Source: Pandoraea communis (GTDB lineage: Bacteria > Pseudomonadota > Gammaproteobacteria > Burkholderiales > Burkholderiaceae). From it: a stretch of DNA of 64,000 nt. The notes beneath the pieces were generated by a model. The model had not been told where the DNA came from. It made no database searches and worked only from the letters and a program-made list of their open reading frames with translations. Below, piece by piece: positions 36,199-46,431 of this stretch; the first letter of the stretch is position 1; each line of letters begins with the position of its first letter. The stretch lies in contig NZ_CABPSJ010000009.1 in NCBI RefSeq assembly GCF_902459745.1, forward strand, positions 176,156-240,155, given 5' to 3'. The position numbers and the translations under genes were made by a program.

Positions 36199-36987
36199 AT
36201 GGCAGCAGAGCCGTCTGTCCGAACCAATGCGTTCATCTTCTATTCTCTCGCCACGGTCTCGTTCATCGAGACCAGCGTCCCCGAATTCGTCTCCACCCTC
36301 AATCAGATGTATGGCGACGACGATGAGATGAGAACGTGGCTGCGCGATACCTGGCTGCCCGAAGAGGTCGAACACGGGCGTCTCGCCAAGGACTATATCG
36401 CACGTGTCTGGCCCGAGTTCGACTGGGCGAACGCTTACGATGCGTTTCTGGCCCGTTACAAGCCGCGTTGCGAGGTGCAGTACATGCGGCCTTCGCTGGC
36501 GCTGGAGGCGCTGTCACGATGCGTCACGGAGACGCAGACGGCGATGATCTATCGCTGCCTGGAATCCTATATGCCTGTCGACGAACTCAAGCAGATGATG
36601 CACAAGCTGAGCAACGAAGAGGTCGGCCACTATCGCTATTTCCGCAAGACATTCGATAGGTATAACGCTGTCGAGCAGCATGGCGTCATCAGCCGGTTGC
36701 GCACCATGGTGGCGCGCAGCGAGCTGGTGCGCGACGAGGACATTGCGTTCGCGTTCGAGCCGCTCAATCACTTCTGGCGCTCGCCGCCGCCGTTCGAGCC
36801 GATGACCTGGGATGCGTTTCTGGCAATGTCGGGCGACGTGATGAAGCAGTACATGCCAGTGGAGGCGGCCGCGCGCATGATGTTCAAGCCGCTCGAGACC
36901 GGGTCGTGGTGGCGTGACCGTCCGGTCAAGGCGCTGCTGTCCTTTATGGTGAAGCGTCAGTACCCGCAGTTGGGCAGCGAGGCCTGA
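36199..36987 (+). CDS. Ferritin-like di-iron domain protein
   Basis: A soluble 262-residue protein with two glutamate/EExxH helical pairs: E24 with E56-H59 (LPEEVEHGRLAKDY) and E111 with E141-H144 (SNEEVGHYRYFRK). This is the four-helix di-iron carboxylate pattern of ferritin-like oxygenases or hydroxylases. The C-terminal 110 residues have no motif I recognise. GGAGA stands before ATG 36199. Substrate unknown; it is monocistronic, with a terminator shared with the convergent ompA-like gene. Confidence 0.72.
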   Translation: MAAEPSVRTNAFIFYSLATVSFIETSVPEFVSTLNQMYGDDDEMRTWLRDTWLPEEVEHGRLAKDYIARVWPEFDWANAYDAFLARYKPRCEVQYMRPSLALEALSRCVTETQTAMIYRCLESYMPVDELKQMMHKLSNEEVGHYRYFRKTFDRYNAVEQHGVISRLRTMVARSELVRDEDIAFAFEPLNHFWRSPPPFEPMTWDAFLAMSGDVMKQYMPVEAAARMMFKPLETGSWWRDRPVKALLSFMVKRQYPQLGSEA

Positions 36988-37043
36988 CGGCGGCGCACTT
37001 GATCATCGCCGGGCGCCACCGGTTCGCTTGTGCAACGGACGAA

Positions 37044-37069
37044 AAAAACCCCGCCGAGGCGGGGTTTTT
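37044..37069. terminator. Bidirectional intrinsic terminator
   Basis: An 11-base-pair stem (AAAAACCCCGC / GCGGGGTTTTT) with a CGAG loop. It lies between the ferritin-like gene and the convergent ompA-like gene. Confidence 0.88.
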
Positions 37070-37087
37070 CGTAGTCGGCGAACCGTA

Positions 37088-37756
37088 TTACTTGTTCGTG
37101 CCGACGACTTCGACTTCCACGCGACGATCCGGTGCCAGGCACTTGATCAGCTGACCGCGGTTCTTCTGGTTGCAACCAGTCGTAACCGGGTTACGCTTGC
37201 CCTTGCCTTCGGTGTACACGCGGTTGGCTTCGACGCCCTTGCTGACCAGGTAGGCCTTCACAGCTTGAGCACGACGCAGCGACAGACGGTCGTTGTACTT
37301 GTCCGAACCGATGCGGTCGGTGTAGCCCGTGGCAACCACGACTTCGAGGTTCAGTGCTTGAACCTTGCCAGCCAGGTCGTCGAGCTTAGCCTTGCCTTCC
37401 GGCTTCAGGACGGCCTTGTCGAAATCGAACAGAGCGTCGGCCTGATAGGTCACCTTTTGCGAGACCGGAGCCACCGGAGCCACCGGAGCCGGTGCCGGAG
37501 CTGCAGCCTGAGCGATGATCGAGCCATCGCACTTGGCATTGGCCGTGGCCGGGGTCCAGTAGGCATCGCGCCAGCAGAGTTCGTCCGAGCCGTTCTTCCA
37601 AACCCACTCGCCGCTGCCGTTCACCCAGTTGTCGTTGACTGCTTGCTTCGAGGCCGCGATCGGACCCGGAGCGGTCTGGACGTAATTTTGGGCCATAGCC
37701 GAAGCAGCCATCACTGCGGTAGCTGCAACGATCGCGAGCTTAGCGAATTTATTCAT
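37088..37756 (-). CDS. ompA: OmpA-family outer-membrane lipid/peptidoglycan-associated protein
   Basis: A 222-residue envelope protein. The signal peptide is MNKFAKLAIVAATAVMAASA (cleavage after AMA). A short central region with an SGEWVWKNGSDELCWR segment and a Pro/Ala linker (APAPAPVAPVAPV) is followed by a C-terminal OmpA domain (about 120-222) with ALFDFDKAVLKPEGKAKLDD, GYTDRIGSDKYNDRLSLRRA and the end GAPDRRVEV-like CLAPDRRVEVEV, which binds peptidoglycan. No eight-stranded barrel is present. It is divergent from gyrA, as in Burkholderiales. ATTTCTCCTC complement provides the ribosome site. Confidence 0.9.
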   Translation of the reverse strand: MNKFAKLAIVAATAVMAASAMAQNYVQTAPGPIAASKQAVNDNWVNGSGEWVWKNGSDELCWRDAYWTPATANAKCDGSIIAQAAAPAPAPVAPVAPVSQKVTYQADALFDFDKAVLKPEGKAKLDDLAGKVQALNLEVVVATGYTDRIGSDKYNDRLSLRRAQAVKAYLVSKGVEANRVYTEGKGKRNPVTTGCNQKNRGQLIKCLAPDRRVEVEVVGTNK

Positions 37757-38167
37757 ATTTCTCCTCTCGAAATGAGATTACCGCAGGTTTACTGCGAGCC
37801 TAGACGACGGAACCAAAGTCTTACATCGCTCGAAGTATAACATCGGCAAGTGCGCGAAAGCATGGCCCATGCACTTCGAATAATGTCTAACTTATGCCAC
37901 GGCATTTTGCCATAGCGCTTCAGCCGGCCGCGAGCAAAACCCCAAGTTTGCTGCCTGTCGTGGCGCAGTTGTGGTTTGAGCGCAACACCTTTTGAGGGCC
38001 CTCGCCAACCGTTTCATTTCTGATCGTTGTCTGACATTTTGGCATGCCAGACATGTCTTGTGCATTGCATCACGCTCGTTTCGGATGCCTATGACGGGCA
38101 TGTTAGAATCTCAGGATCATATCGCCGGCAGCCGCCTATCGCGATTAGGGTTTGATAGACACGAATA
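37757..38167. promoter_or_regulatory. Divergent ompA/gyrA promoter region
   Basis: This 411-base gap must hold both promoters. For ompA, a -10-like TATACT (complement of 37834-37839) lies 78 bases before its start. For gyrA, TAGAAT at 38104-38109 is a candidate -10. I see no RNA gene here. Confidence 0.4.
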
Positions 38168-40789
38168 ATGGATCAGTTCGCCAAAGAAACTCTCCCGATT
38201 TCGCTCGAAGAAGAAATGCGGCGGTCGTATCTCGATTACGCCATGAGCGTGATCGTCGGCCGCGCCTTGCCGGACGTGCGTGACGGCCTGAAGCCTGTTC
38301 ACCGCCGTGCACTGTTCGCCATGCACGAGCTGAACAACGACTGGAACCGGGCGTACAAGAAATCGGCACGTATCGTCGGTGACGTCATCGGTAAATACCA
38401 CCCGCACGGCGACGCCTCTGTATACGACACGATCGTTCGTATGGCCCAGCCGTTTTCGCTGCGCTATATGTTGGTCGACGGCCAAGGCAACTTCGGGTCG
38501 GTCGACGGCGACAACGCCGCTGCAATGCGATACACCGAAGTGCGCATGGCCAAGATCGGTCATGAGTTGCTTGCGGACATTGACAAGGAAACCGTCGACT
38601 TCGGTCCGAACTACGACGGCAGCGAGAAAGAGCCGCTCATCCTGCCGGCCCGTATCCCGAACCTGCTGCTCAACGGTTCGTCGGGTATTGCGGTTGGCAT
38701 GGCCACGAACATTCCGCCGCATAATCTGAACGAAGTCGTCGACGCCTGTCTGCACGTGCTTCAGAACCCGGATGCCACCGTCGACGAACTCATCGAGATC
38801 ATCCCGGCACCGGACTTCCCGACTGCGGGCATCATCTACGGCATCTCCGGTGTGCGCGAAGGCTATCGCACCGGCCGTGGCCGTGTGGTGATGCGAGCAA
38901 AGACTCACTTCGAGGATATCGATCGCGGTCAACGTGTGGCGATCATCGTCGATGAGTTGCCGTATCAGGTAAATAAGCGCTCACTACTCGAGCGGATTGC
39001 CGAACTGGTCAACGAGAAGCGTCTCGAAGGGATTTCCGACATTCGCGACGAGTCCGACAAGAGCGGCATGCGCGTGGTAATCGAACTCAAGCGCGGCGAG
39101 GTGCCCGAGGTTGTTCTCAACAATCTCTATAAGCACACACAACTGCAAGACACGTTCGGCATGAACATGGTGGCGCTGGTCGACGGCCAGCCCAAGTTGT
39201 TGAACCTGCGCGAAATGCTGGTGCATTTCCTTGCGCATCGTCGCGAAGTGATTACTCGCCGCACGGTCTATGAACTGCGTCGTGCCCGTGAGCGTGGCCA
39301 TGTGCTCGAAGGTCTGGCGGTAGCGCTCGCTAACATCGACGACTTCATCGCGATCATCAAGGCGGCGCCGACGCCGCCGATCGCGAAGGCCGCGTTGATG
39401 GAGAAGGCGTGGGATTCGTCGGTGGTGCGCGACATGCTGTCGCGTGCGGAGACCGAGTCTCAGGGGGGGCGCGAAGCCTTCCGCCCGGAAGGTCTCGACC
39501 CGGCGGTGGGCATGCAGGCAGACGGTATGTACCGTCTGTCGGAGACGCAGGCGCAGGAAATTCTGCAGATGCGTCTGCAACGCCTGACCGGTCTGGAGCA
39601 GGACAAGATCGTTTCCGAGTACAAGGAAGTGATGTTGCAGATCGCCGACTTGCTCGACATTCTGGCGCGTCCGGCACGTGTGACGGCCATCATCAGCGAA
39701 GAGCTGACGGCTGTGCGCGCCGAGTTCGGCGACGCCCGCCGCTCGACCATTGAACACAACGCCACCGAACTCGATACGGAAGACCTGATCACCCCGCAGG
39801 ATATGGTGGTGACGTTGTCGCACTCGGGTTACATCAAATCGATGCCGTTGTCCGAGTACCGCGCGCAGAAGCGCGGCGGACGCGGCAAGCAGGCGGCAGC
39901 CACGAAGGACGACGACTGGATCGACACGCTGTTCATCGCGAATACGCATGACACGATCCTTTGCTTCTCGAACCGCGGCCGTGTGTACTGGATCAAGGTT
40001 TATGAAGTGCCGCAGGGTTCGCGGAACTCGCGCGGGCGCCCGATCGTCAATATGTTCCCGTTGCAGGACGGTGAGAAGATCAACGTCGTGCTGCCGGTCA
40101 AGGAGTACACGGAAGATCGCTTCGTGTTCATGGCAACGAGCTTGGGCACGGTCAAGAAAACACCGCTCGCGGCCTTCAGCCGTCCGCTCAAGAAAGGCAT
40201 CATCGCCGTGAACCTGGACGACGGCGACGTGCTGATCGGCGCGGCCATCACCGACGGTGCGCACGACGTCATGTTGTTCTCGGACAGCGGCAAGGCCGTG
40301 CGCTTCGACGAAAACGACGTGCGTCCGATGGGGCGTGAGGCGCGCGGTGTTCGCGGCATGCAACTCGAAGACGGTCAAACGGTCATCGCGCTGCTGGTCG
40401 CAGAAAACGAGCAGCAGTCGGTGCTGACAGCGACCGAAAACGGCTACGGCAAGCGCACTTCGATCACCGAATATACGCGCCATGGCCGTGGCACTAAGGG
40501 TATGATTGCGATCCAGACGAGCGAGCGCAACGGCCGGGTGGTCGCGGCGACGCTGGTTGAGCCGGATGACGAGATCATGCTGATCACCACTGGCGGGGTG
40601 CTGATCCGTACGCGCGTGTCGGAAATTCGCGAAATGGGCCGGGCCACGCAGGGGGTGACGCTGATCAGCCTGGATGAAGGCACGACGCTCTCAGGCCTGC
40701 AACGCATCGTTGAGTCCGACGCCGAGGTTGCCGAGAATGGCGAAGCACAGGGCGACGACGAGGCGCCGGAAGCGGATGTCACGGAGTAA
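38168..40789 (+). CDS. gyrA: DNA gyrase subunit A
   Basis: Catalytic subunit of the ATP-dependent type II topoisomerase that introduces negative supercoils. The 873-residue protein has the catalytic Tyr122 in [10 protein letters not shown] and the GyrA box [10 protein letters not shown] ahead of the C-terminal pinwheel of six repeats. In the quinolone-resistance region residues 81-87 read GDASVYD, so position 83 is Ala and 84 is Ser (E. coli numbering), where many proteobacteria have Ser/Thr83-Ala84. The C-terminus is acidic ([12 protein letters not shown]). Confidence 0.97.
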   Translation: MDQFAKETLPISLEEEMRRSYLDYAMSVIVGRALPDVRDGLKPVHRRALFAMHELNNDWNRAYKKSARIVGDVIGKYHPHGDASVYDTIVRMAQPFSLRYMLVDGQGNFGSVDGDNAAAMRYTEVRMAKIGHELLADIDKETVDFGPNYDGSEKEPLILPARIPNLLLNGSSGIAVGMATNIPPHNLNEVVDACLHVLQNPDATVDELIEIIPAPDFPTAGIIYGISGVREGYRTGRGRVVMRAKTHFEDIDRGQRVAIIVDELPYQVNKRSLLERIAELVNEKRLEGISDIRDESDKSGMRVVIELKRGEVPEVVLNNLYKHTQLQDTFGMNMVALVDGQPKLLNLREMLVHFLAHRREVITRRTVYELRRARERGHVLEGLAVALANIDDFIAIIKAAPTPPIAKAALMEKAWDSSVVRDMLSRAETESQGGREAFRPEGLDPAVGMQADGMYRLSETQAQEILQMRLQRLTGLEQDKIVSEYKEVMLQIADLLDILARPARVTAIISEELTAVRAEFGDARRSTIEHNATELDTEDLITPQDMVVTLSHSGYIKSMPLSEYRAQKRGGRGKQAAATKDDDWIDTLFIANTHDTILCFSNRGRVYWIKVYEVPQGSRNSRGRPIVNMFPLQDGEKINVVLPVKEYTEDRFVFMATSLGTVKKTPLAAFSRPLKKGIIAVNLDDGDVLIGAAITDGAHDVMLFSDSGKAVRFDENDVRPMGREARGVRGMQLEDGQTVIALLVAENEQQSVLTATENGYGKRTSITEYTRHGRGTKGMIAIQTSERNGRVVAATLVEPDDEIMLITTGGVLIRTRVSEIREMGRATQGVTLISLDEGTTLSGLQRIVESDAEVAENGEAQGDDEAPEADVTE

Positions 40790-40930
40790 TACTGACGTAA
40801 CTCGATGTAATCTACGGGTGCATTGCCCCGAAAAGTCAGTAGAATCTGGCCCGATGCAGTGAAGTGCCCAGGCGAGGATGCATCTATTTATCGTCGTCGA
40901 AAGCCGACGAACTTTGGAGTGACTATTACT

Positions 40931-41515
40931 ATGCAACGCAACGTCAAGAAGTGGATGTGGCTGCTGCTCGCAGCACCGGCAATGGCAATGGCCCAGCAGA
41001 GCGCCCCGCTCGACGCCGACAAGAAGGCAGCGATCAAGGATCTGCTCGACGCTATCGACTCGAACAAGCTCGTTGCCGCCATCGGCGAAGGCGCGCAGGC
41101 GCAGGCCAAGCAAATGGCCATCGGTGCACTGCAGGAGCAACTGGTCGAGAACAAGACGTTGAGCGATGCGCAGAAGCAGGCGATCGTGCCGGTTCTGCAG
41201 CAGAACTCCGTGCAAAAGCTGGTGGACAACGCCGGTAAGGTTTTCGCTTCCGACGCATTCAAGAACGACGCGGTTCAGGCACAGTACAGCGCCTACGGCA
41301 AGTACTACACCACCGACGAAATCAAGGGCCTGACGGCGTTCTACAAGAGCCCGGTCGGTCAGAAGTACATCAAGGTCCAGGATCAGGTCGGTCAAGAAGT
41401 TGTTGGTGGCCTGATGCAGAAGTACATGCCGCAATCGATCGACGCGTCGAAGAAGCAAGCTGACGCCGAGATTGCCGCCGCTGCCAAGTCGGTGAAGGCG
41501 CCGGCCAAGAAGTAA
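40931..41515 (+). CDS. DUF2059-domain secreted protein
   Basis: A 194-residue periplasmic protein. A signal peptide (MQRNVKKWMWLLLAAPAMAM) is followed by a mostly helical domain with ASDAFKNDAVQAQYSAYGKY and TTDEIKGLTAFYKSPVGQKY, the DUF2059 pattern. A lysine/alanine-rich tail ends the protein. Function is unknown. It lies 142 bases after gyrA and before serC; this position between gyrA and serC recurs in Burkholderiales, to my memory. Confidence 0.87.
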   Translation: MQRNVKKWMWLLLAAPAMAMAQQSAPLDADKKAAIKDLLDAIDSNKLVAAIGEGAQAQAKQMAIGALQEQLVENKTLSDAQKQAIVPVLQQNSVQKLVDNAGKVFASDAFKNDAVQAQYSAYGKYYTTDEIKGLTAFYKSPVGQKYIKVQDQVGQEVVGGLMQKYMPQSIDASKKQADAEIAAAAKSVKAPAKK

Positions 41516-41546
41516 ATTTCGGCCGGTCCCGACGGGATTGACCGAT

Positions 41547-41583
41547 AATGGCCGTTTGCGAGTGATCGCAAACGGCCATTTTG
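41547..41583. terminator. Intrinsic terminator after the DUF2059 gene
   Basis: A 15-base-pair stem (AATGGCCGTTTGCGA / TCGCAAACGGCCATT) with a GTGA loop followed by TT. It separates the gyrA side from the serC operon. Confidence 0.85.
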
Positions 41584-41732
41584 CATTGAGGGGCGAAATC
41601 GGCAGGTTCTGCTCAGCATTTTCCGGAATGCAGTCGTCCTGCGCCCGAATTGCGGCGGGCAGCCGCACGCGGCGGTCATCTGGCGGTATAGTTGACCTCT
41701 GCTGCTGCCGCACCGCCGAATGATCGTCAGAC

Positions 41733-41783
41733 GTGAAACGCAAGCCGCACGGGCCAGTCTCCGCCGGCTTGCGTTTCACTTTT
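41733..41783 (+). terminator. Terminator-like hairpin in the serC leader (possible attenuator)
   Basis: A perfect 15-base-pair stem (GTGAAACGCAAGCCG at 41733-41747 / CGGCTTGCGTTTCAC at 41765-41779) with a 17-base loop ends in TTTT (41780-41783), only 17 bases before the serC start. A -10-like TATAGT lies at 41687-41692. A transcript starting there would have to pass this hairpin to reach serC, which suggests premature termination as a control step. A second, weaker reading is that it marks the end of a short RNA. Confidence 0.6.
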
Positions 41784-41800
41784 ACTGCTGCAAAACGATA

Positions 41801-42913
41801 ATGACGCGCGCTTTCAATTTTTCCGCCGGTCCGGCGGCGCTGCCTGCCGAAGTACTCGCCCAGGCAGCCGAGGAAATGCTTGACTGGCATGGGGCCGGCA
41901 TGGGCGTGATGGAGATGAGCCATCGCGGCCGCGAGTTCATGAGCATTCTGGCGCAGGCGCAGGCCGACCTGCGTGAGCTGCTGGCCGTGCCCGACAACTA
42001 CCGGACCTTGTTCATGCAAGGAGGGGGGCTGGCGGAGAACGCTATCGTTCCGATGAACTTGCTGGGCGGGGAGCGTGCGGGCGAGCGCCGTACGGCGGAT
42101 TATGTCGTCACGGGCTCGTGGTCTGAGAAGTCGCGGAAGGAAGCGCGCAAGTATTGCGACGTCAACATCGCCGCGACCACCGAGGCTGACAAGTTTACCC
42201 GGCTGCCGAAGATGGACGAATGGCAGTTGTCGAAGGACCCGGCGTACGTGCACATCTGCACGAACGAGACCATTCACGGCGTCGAGTATTTCTGGACCCC
42301 CGATCTGGCCGCTGCCGGCTTGCCGAATGTGCCGCTCGTGGCGGATGTCTCGTCGCACATTCTTTCGCGCCCGATGGACGTGTCGAAGTTTGGCGTGATG
42401 TATGGCGGTGCGCAAAAGAATATCGGGCCGTCGGGTCTCACGCTCGTCATCGTGCGTGATGATCTGCTCGGCCGTTCGCTGCCGATCACACCCAGCGCAT
42501 TCGACTGGAAGATCGTTGCCGAAAACGACTCGATGTTCAACACGCCGCCGACGTACGCCATCTACATTGCCGGACTCGTGTTCCAGTGGCTCAAACGTCA
42601 GGGGGGGCTGGTTGCCATGGAAGCCCGGAACAAGGCGAAAGCCGAGCTGCTGTACGGCTATCTGGACGGCAGCGACTTTTACCGCACACCGGTGGCGAAG
42701 GATTGCCGTTCGCGGATGAACGTGCCGTTTTTCCTGCACGACGATGCATTGAACGAAACCTTCCTGACCGGCGCCCGCGAGCGCGGTCTGCTGCAACTCA
42801 AGGGCCACAAGTCCGTGGGGGGCATGCGTGCCTCGATCTACAATGCGATGCCGCTTGCCGGTGTCGAGGCGCTGGTGGACTATCTGCGCGAATTCGAGCG
42901 CAGCCACGGCTGA
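41801..42913 (+). CDS. serC: Phosphoserine aminotransferase
   Basis: Pyridoxal-phosphate enzyme of 370 residues for serine (and pyridoxine) synthesis, converting 3-phosphohydroxypyruvate to phosphoserine. [19 protein letters not shown] is the family start; the PLP lysine lies in [16 protein letters not shown]. Also SHRGREF, FMQGGG and [16 protein letters not shown] are family motifs. It opens the serC-pheA-tyrA-aroA run. A frame continues upstream to 41720, but it would run through the leader hairpin, so ATG 41801 is preferred. Confidence 0.95.
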   Translation: MTRAFNFSAGPAALPAEVLAQAAEEMLDWHGAGMGVMEMSHRGREFMSILAQAQADLRELLAVPDNYRTLFMQGGGLAENAIVPMNLLGGERAGERRTADYVVTGSWSEKSRKEARKYCDVNIAATTEADKFTRLPKMDEWQLSKDPAYVHICTNETIHGVEYFWTPDLAAAGLPNVPLVADVSSHILSRPMDVSKFGVMYGGAQKNIGPSGLTLVIVRDDLLGRSLPITPSAFDWKIVAENDSMFNTPPTYAIYIAGLVFQWLKRQGGLVAMEARNKAKAELLYGYLDGSDFYRTPVAKDCRSRMNVPFFLHDDALNETFLTGARERGLLQLKGHKSVGGMRASIYNAMPLAGVEALVDYLREFERSHG

Positions 42914-43015
42914 CGAGGGCGAACAGCCGGTGCGGCAGGAACCTTCCGACGTCCTTCGGGACATCGCACCGCGAGCTGCCTGACCATGTCCCATCGTAAG
43001 AAGACAATACGCTCC

Positions 43016-44098
43016 ATGGATGATGATCTGAACGCATCGTTGCGCCCTCTGCGCGAGAAGATCGATGCTATCGACGTGCAGCTTTTGAAGCTGCTCAATC
43101 AACGTGCGGCCGTCGCCCTGGAAGTGGGCGAGGTCAAGAAACGTTTTGGTGCGCCGGTGTTCCGGCCCGAGCGCGAGTTGCAGGTGATTTCCCGTCTGCA
43201 ACAGGCTAACGACGGTCCGCTGTATGGCGACAATCTGGCGTCGATCTGGCGCGAGATCATGTCGGCCAGCCGCGCGCTCGAGAAGGTCATGACTGTCGCC
43301 TATCTTGGCCCGGCAGGGACTTATAGCGAGCAGGCGGCTTTCACCTATTTTGGTCAGAGTGTGAAGGGTTTGCCGTGCCCATCGCTCGACGAGGTTTTCC
43401 GGGCCGTGGAGGCCGGTAGCGCAGACTTCGGTGTCGTGCCGGTCGAGAACTCGACCGAGGGTGTGGTGTCGCGCACCCTGGACCTGCTGCTGCAGAGTCC
43501 GCTGACGATCGGCGGTGAAATCGCCTTGCCGATTCATCATAATTTGATGACGCAATCGGGCACGCTCGATGGTGTGACGCGTATTTGCTCGCACGCCCAG
43601 TCGCTCGCACAGTGCCAGCACTGGCTGACAGCGCATTTTCCGCAACTGGAGCGTCAGGCGGTATCGAGCAATGCCGAGGCAGCGCGCATGGCGGCAGCCG
43701 ATCCGGCGATTGCCGCCATCGCGGGCGAGTCGGCGGCTGCTCAGTATGGACTGCAAATTGCGTTCTCACATGTGCAGGACGATCCGCACAACCGCACGCG
43801 TTTCGTCGTGATCGGCACGCAGGACCCGGCGCCGAGCGGTCACGATCAGACCTCGCTGATTCTCTCGGTACCCAATCGGGCGGGAGCAGTGGTGGCGCTG
43901 CTCGAGCCGCTCGCGAACAACGGCGTGTCGATGACGCGATTTGAGTCGCGCCCGGCCAAGAGCGGTGCGTGGGAGTATTACTTCTACGTCGACTTCGAGG
44001 GTCATCGCGAAGATCCCAATGTTGCCAAAGCGCTCGATGTCCTGCGTCAGAACGCCGCCTATTGCAAAGTGCTCGGGTCATACCCGCGCTGCGCATAA
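43016..44098 (+). CDS. pheA: Bifunctional chorismate mutase / prephenate dehydratase (P-protein)
   Basis: Two-step enzyme for phenylalanine synthesis, 360 residues. Residues 1-90 are the AroQ chorismate mutase (LRPLREKIDAIDVQLLKLLN, RPERELQVISRL), about 93-270 the prephenate dehydratase (VAYLGPAGTYSEQAAFTYFG, ENSTEGVVSRTLDLL, TRF in NRTRFVVIG), and the rest an ACT regulatory domain with FESRPAKSGAWEYYFYVDFE, which binds phenylalanine for feedback inhibition. ATG 43016 is preferred; ATG 42986 would add ten residues. Confidence 0.95.
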   Translation: MDDDLNASLRPLREKIDAIDVQLLKLLNQRAAVALEVGEVKKRFGAPVFRPERELQVISRLQQANDGPLYGDNLASIWREIMSASRALEKVMTVAYLGPAGTYSEQAAFTYFGQSVKGLPCPSLDEVFRAVEAGSADFGVVPVENSTEGVVSRTLDLLLQSPLTIGGEIALPIHHNLMTQSGTLDGVTRICSHAQSLAQCQHWLTAHFPQLERQAVSSNAEAARMAAADPAIAAIAGESAAAQYGLQIAFSHVQDDPHNRTRFVVIGTQDPAPSGHDQTSLILSVPNRAGAVVALLEPLANNGVSMTRFESRPAKSGAWEYYFYVDFEGHREDPNVAKALDVLRQNAAYCKVLGSYPRCA

Positions 44099-44118
44099 CG
44101 AGCGGCAGGCCATACATC

Positions 44119-44991
44119 ATGAGTTTGAATAAACTCGTCATCTGCGGCGTCGGCCTGATCGGGGGTTCGCTCGCGCGTGCGCTCAAGGCGACGGGGACGG
44201 TGAAGGAAGTCGTCGGCGTGGGACGCAGCGAAGCGTCGCTCGCGCGGGCTTGCGAACTCGGTGTGATCGATCGCGCTGCCGTGTCGATGGCCGATGCCGT
44301 GACCGGAGCCGATGTGGTTGTGCTCGCGGCACCGGTGGCACAAACGCCGGCCTTGCTCGCGGCAATTCGTCCGCATCTTGGCGGCAATACGATCGTGACC
44401 GATGCTGGCAGCACCAAGACGGACGCCGTGGCGGCCGCCAGGGAAGCATTGGGTGACGAAGTTTGGCGCTTCGTGCCCGGCCATCCGATTGCCGGTGCGG
44501 AGTTGTCGGGTGTCGACGCAGCGAAAGTCGATTTGTATCGCGACCGGCGCGTCGTTCTTTGCCCGCAACCGGACAATCGCCGCGAGGATGTCGCGCAAGT
44601 GCGGGCGATGTGGGAGGCGACGGGCGCGCGTGTTTCGGAAATGTCCGAGACACAACATGATCGCGTTTTTGCGTCGGTGAGTCACTTGCCGCACGTGCTG
44701 TCGTACGCCCTCATTGCGCAGATTCTTGAGGCCCCCGACGCTGCGCTGAAATTCGGTTTCGCGGGCGGTGGCTTCCGTGACTTCACGCGTATTGCTGCAT
44801 CGAATCCGGAAATGTGGCGCGATATCTGTGTGGCCAATCGCGAGGCATTGCTTGCCGAACTCGATGGCTATCTGGCTACGCTCGGCACACTGCGTGAATT
44901 GATCGACACCGGTGATGGTGCCGGTCTCGAGGCCGTGTTCGCTCGCGCCAGTCGGGCGCGAACGGATTGGGCCAAGCAACAGGAAAAGTAA
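44119..44991 (+). CDS. tyrA: Prephenate dehydrogenase
   Basis: NAD(P)-dependent step of tyrosine synthesis, 290 residues, without a chorismate mutase domain. The nucleotide site is [20 protein letters not shown], and the catalytic histidine lies in [17 protein letters not shown]; a helical dimerisation domain follows, with [20 protein letters not shown]. It is 20 bases after pheA and overlaps aroA by one base (TAATG). The hisC gene that I expect between pheA and tyrA in Burkholderia is not present. Confidence 0.94.
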   Translation: MSLNKLVICGVGLIGGSLARALKATGTVKEVVGVGRSEASLARACELGVIDRAAVSMADAVTGADVVVLAAPVAQTPALLAAIRPHLGGNTIVTDAGSTKTDAVAAAREALGDEVWRFVPGHPIAGAELSGVDAAKVDLYRDRRVVLCPQPDNRREDVAQVRAMWEATGARVSEMSETQHDRVFASVSHLPHVLSYALIAQILEAPDAALKFGFAGGGFRDFTRIAASNPEMWRDICVANREALLAELDGYLATLGTLRELIDTGDGAGLEAVFARASRARTDWAKQQEK

Positions 44992-46313
44992 TGGAAACGC
45001 TTGATCTCGGCCCTTACGGCCACGCCGAAGGTACGCTGCGCCTGCCCGGCTCGAAAAGTATCTCGAACCGGGTGCTGCTGCTCGCTGCGCTGTCTCACGG
45101 AACGACCCGCGTGCGCGACCTGCTGGCATCGGACGACACGCAGGTGATGCTCGACGCATTGGCGACGCTCGGCGTGAAATGCACGCAGGTCGGTAACTCG
45201 CGCGATTACCTCGTGGAAGGCTGCGGTGGCGTGTTTCCCGTGAAGACCGCCAAGCTGTTCATGGGGAATGCAGGCACGGCCATTCGTCCGTTGACGGCGG
45301 CGCTGTCGTTGAGCCATGGCGACTATGAAGTCTCGGGCGTGGCACGCATGCATGAGCGCCCGATCGGTGATCTCGTCGATGGCTTGCGCCAACTCGGTGC
45401 GCAGATCGATTACCTCGGCAACGCCGGCTATCCCCCGCTGCATATCAAACCGGCCGACGTGGCGGCACCCGTCACGCCGATTCGCGTGCGAGGCGATGTG
45501 TCGAGTCAGTTCTTGACGGCGCTATTGCTGACATTGCCGTTGCTGCCTTCGGCAACGGGTGAGATTCTTGTCGAGGTCGAGGGAGAGCTGATTTCCAAGC
45601 CGTATATCGACATTACGCTGCGGTTGCTCCGGCGCTTTGGCATCGATGTGCGACAGGATGGGTGGTCGCGCTTCATACTGCCAGCGGCGGATGCCGATGG
45701 CGCGAAGTATCGGAGCCCTGGCGAAATCCGGGTCGAGGGCGACGCCTCGTCGGCGTCCTATTTCCTCGCGGCCGGTGCGATTGGCGGCGGTCCGATGCGC
45801 GTGGAGGGCGTTGGCCGCGACAGCATTCAGGGCGACGTGCGTTTTGTGGACGCCCTTGCGGCGATGGGCGCACGCGTTACGCTGCACGACGATGCCATCG
45901 AGGTGCATGGTATCGACACGCCGAGCGGCAAGCTGCGTGCCGTCGATATGGATTTCAATCACATTCCCGATGCCGCGATGACGATCGCCGTTGCCGCACT
46001 CTTCGCTGACGGTACGACGACGTTGCGTAATGTGGCGAGCTGGCGTGTCAAGGAGACGGATCGTCTGAGCGCCATGGCGATCGAATTGCGCAAGGTGGGG
46101 GCGACGGTGGAAGAGGGGGTGGATTATCTGCGCGTCACGCCGCCGTCTTCGCTAACGCCGAATGCAGTGATCGACACCTACGACGATCATCGTATGGCAA
46201 TGTGTTTCTCGCTCGTGAGTCTTGGTGGTGTTCCGGTGACGATCAACGATCCGAAGTGCGTTGCCAAGACGTTCCCGACGTATTTCGCAGAGTTCGCGCG
46301 CATCGCGTCGTAG
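44991..46313 (+). CDS. aroA: 3-phosphoshikimate 1-carboxyvinyltransferase (EPSP synthase, class I)
   Basis: Sixth shikimate-pathway enzyme, 440 residues. [20 protein letters not shown] and [16 protein letters not shown] are the phosphate/PEP motifs; the Thr and Pro of [11 protein letters not shown] are those of glyphosate-sensitive class I enzymes. [20 protein letters not shown] and the end segment [17 protein letters not shown] are also conserved. It is coupled to tyrA by TAATG. In the usual order cmk follows; here mntH on the other strand comes between. Confidence 0.95.
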   Translation: METLDLGPYGHAEGTLRLPGSKSISNRVLLLAALSHGTTRVRDLLASDDTQVMLDALATLGVKCTQVGNSRDYLVEGCGGVFPVKTAKLFMGNAGTAIRPLTAALSLSHGDYEVSGVARMHERPIGDLVDGLRQLGAQIDYLGNAGYPPLHIKPADVAAPVTPIRVRGDVSSQFLTALLLTLPLLPSATGEILVEVEGELISKPYIDITLRLLRRFGIDVRQDGWSRFILPAADADGAKYRSPGEIRVEGDASSASYFLAAGAIGGGPMRVEGVGRDSIQGDVRFVDALAAMGARVTLHDDAIEVHGIDTPSGKLRAVDMDFNHIPDAAMTIAVAALFADGTTTLRNVASWRVKETDRLSAMAIELRKVGATVEEGVDYLRVTPPSSLTPNAVIDTYDDHRMAMCFSLVSLGGVPVTINDPKCVAKTFPTYFAEFARIAS

Positions 46314-46431
46314 TTTATGGGGGGCAGTCGGCGGCTGAACTGCCGCAGAAGTCTGTCAGCCCTGTCGATTCGCCATCGTCTCATCGTGTGAATTGAGGCT
46401 GTGCGGCATGGTGAGCGCTGGACGCGTGCCG

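Noticed and set aside
37757-38167. Small RNA gene between ompA and gyrA
   Set aside because: Long gap, but no hairpin with T run in either direction and no conserved RNA pattern that I recognise.
40691-43756. Very long open frame on the minus strand (over 1000 codons)
   Set aside because: It is antisense to the 3' end of gyrA, the DUF2059 gene, serC and part of pheA. Its translation is rich in Arg, His and Gln, typical of a shadow frame in GC-rich DNA.
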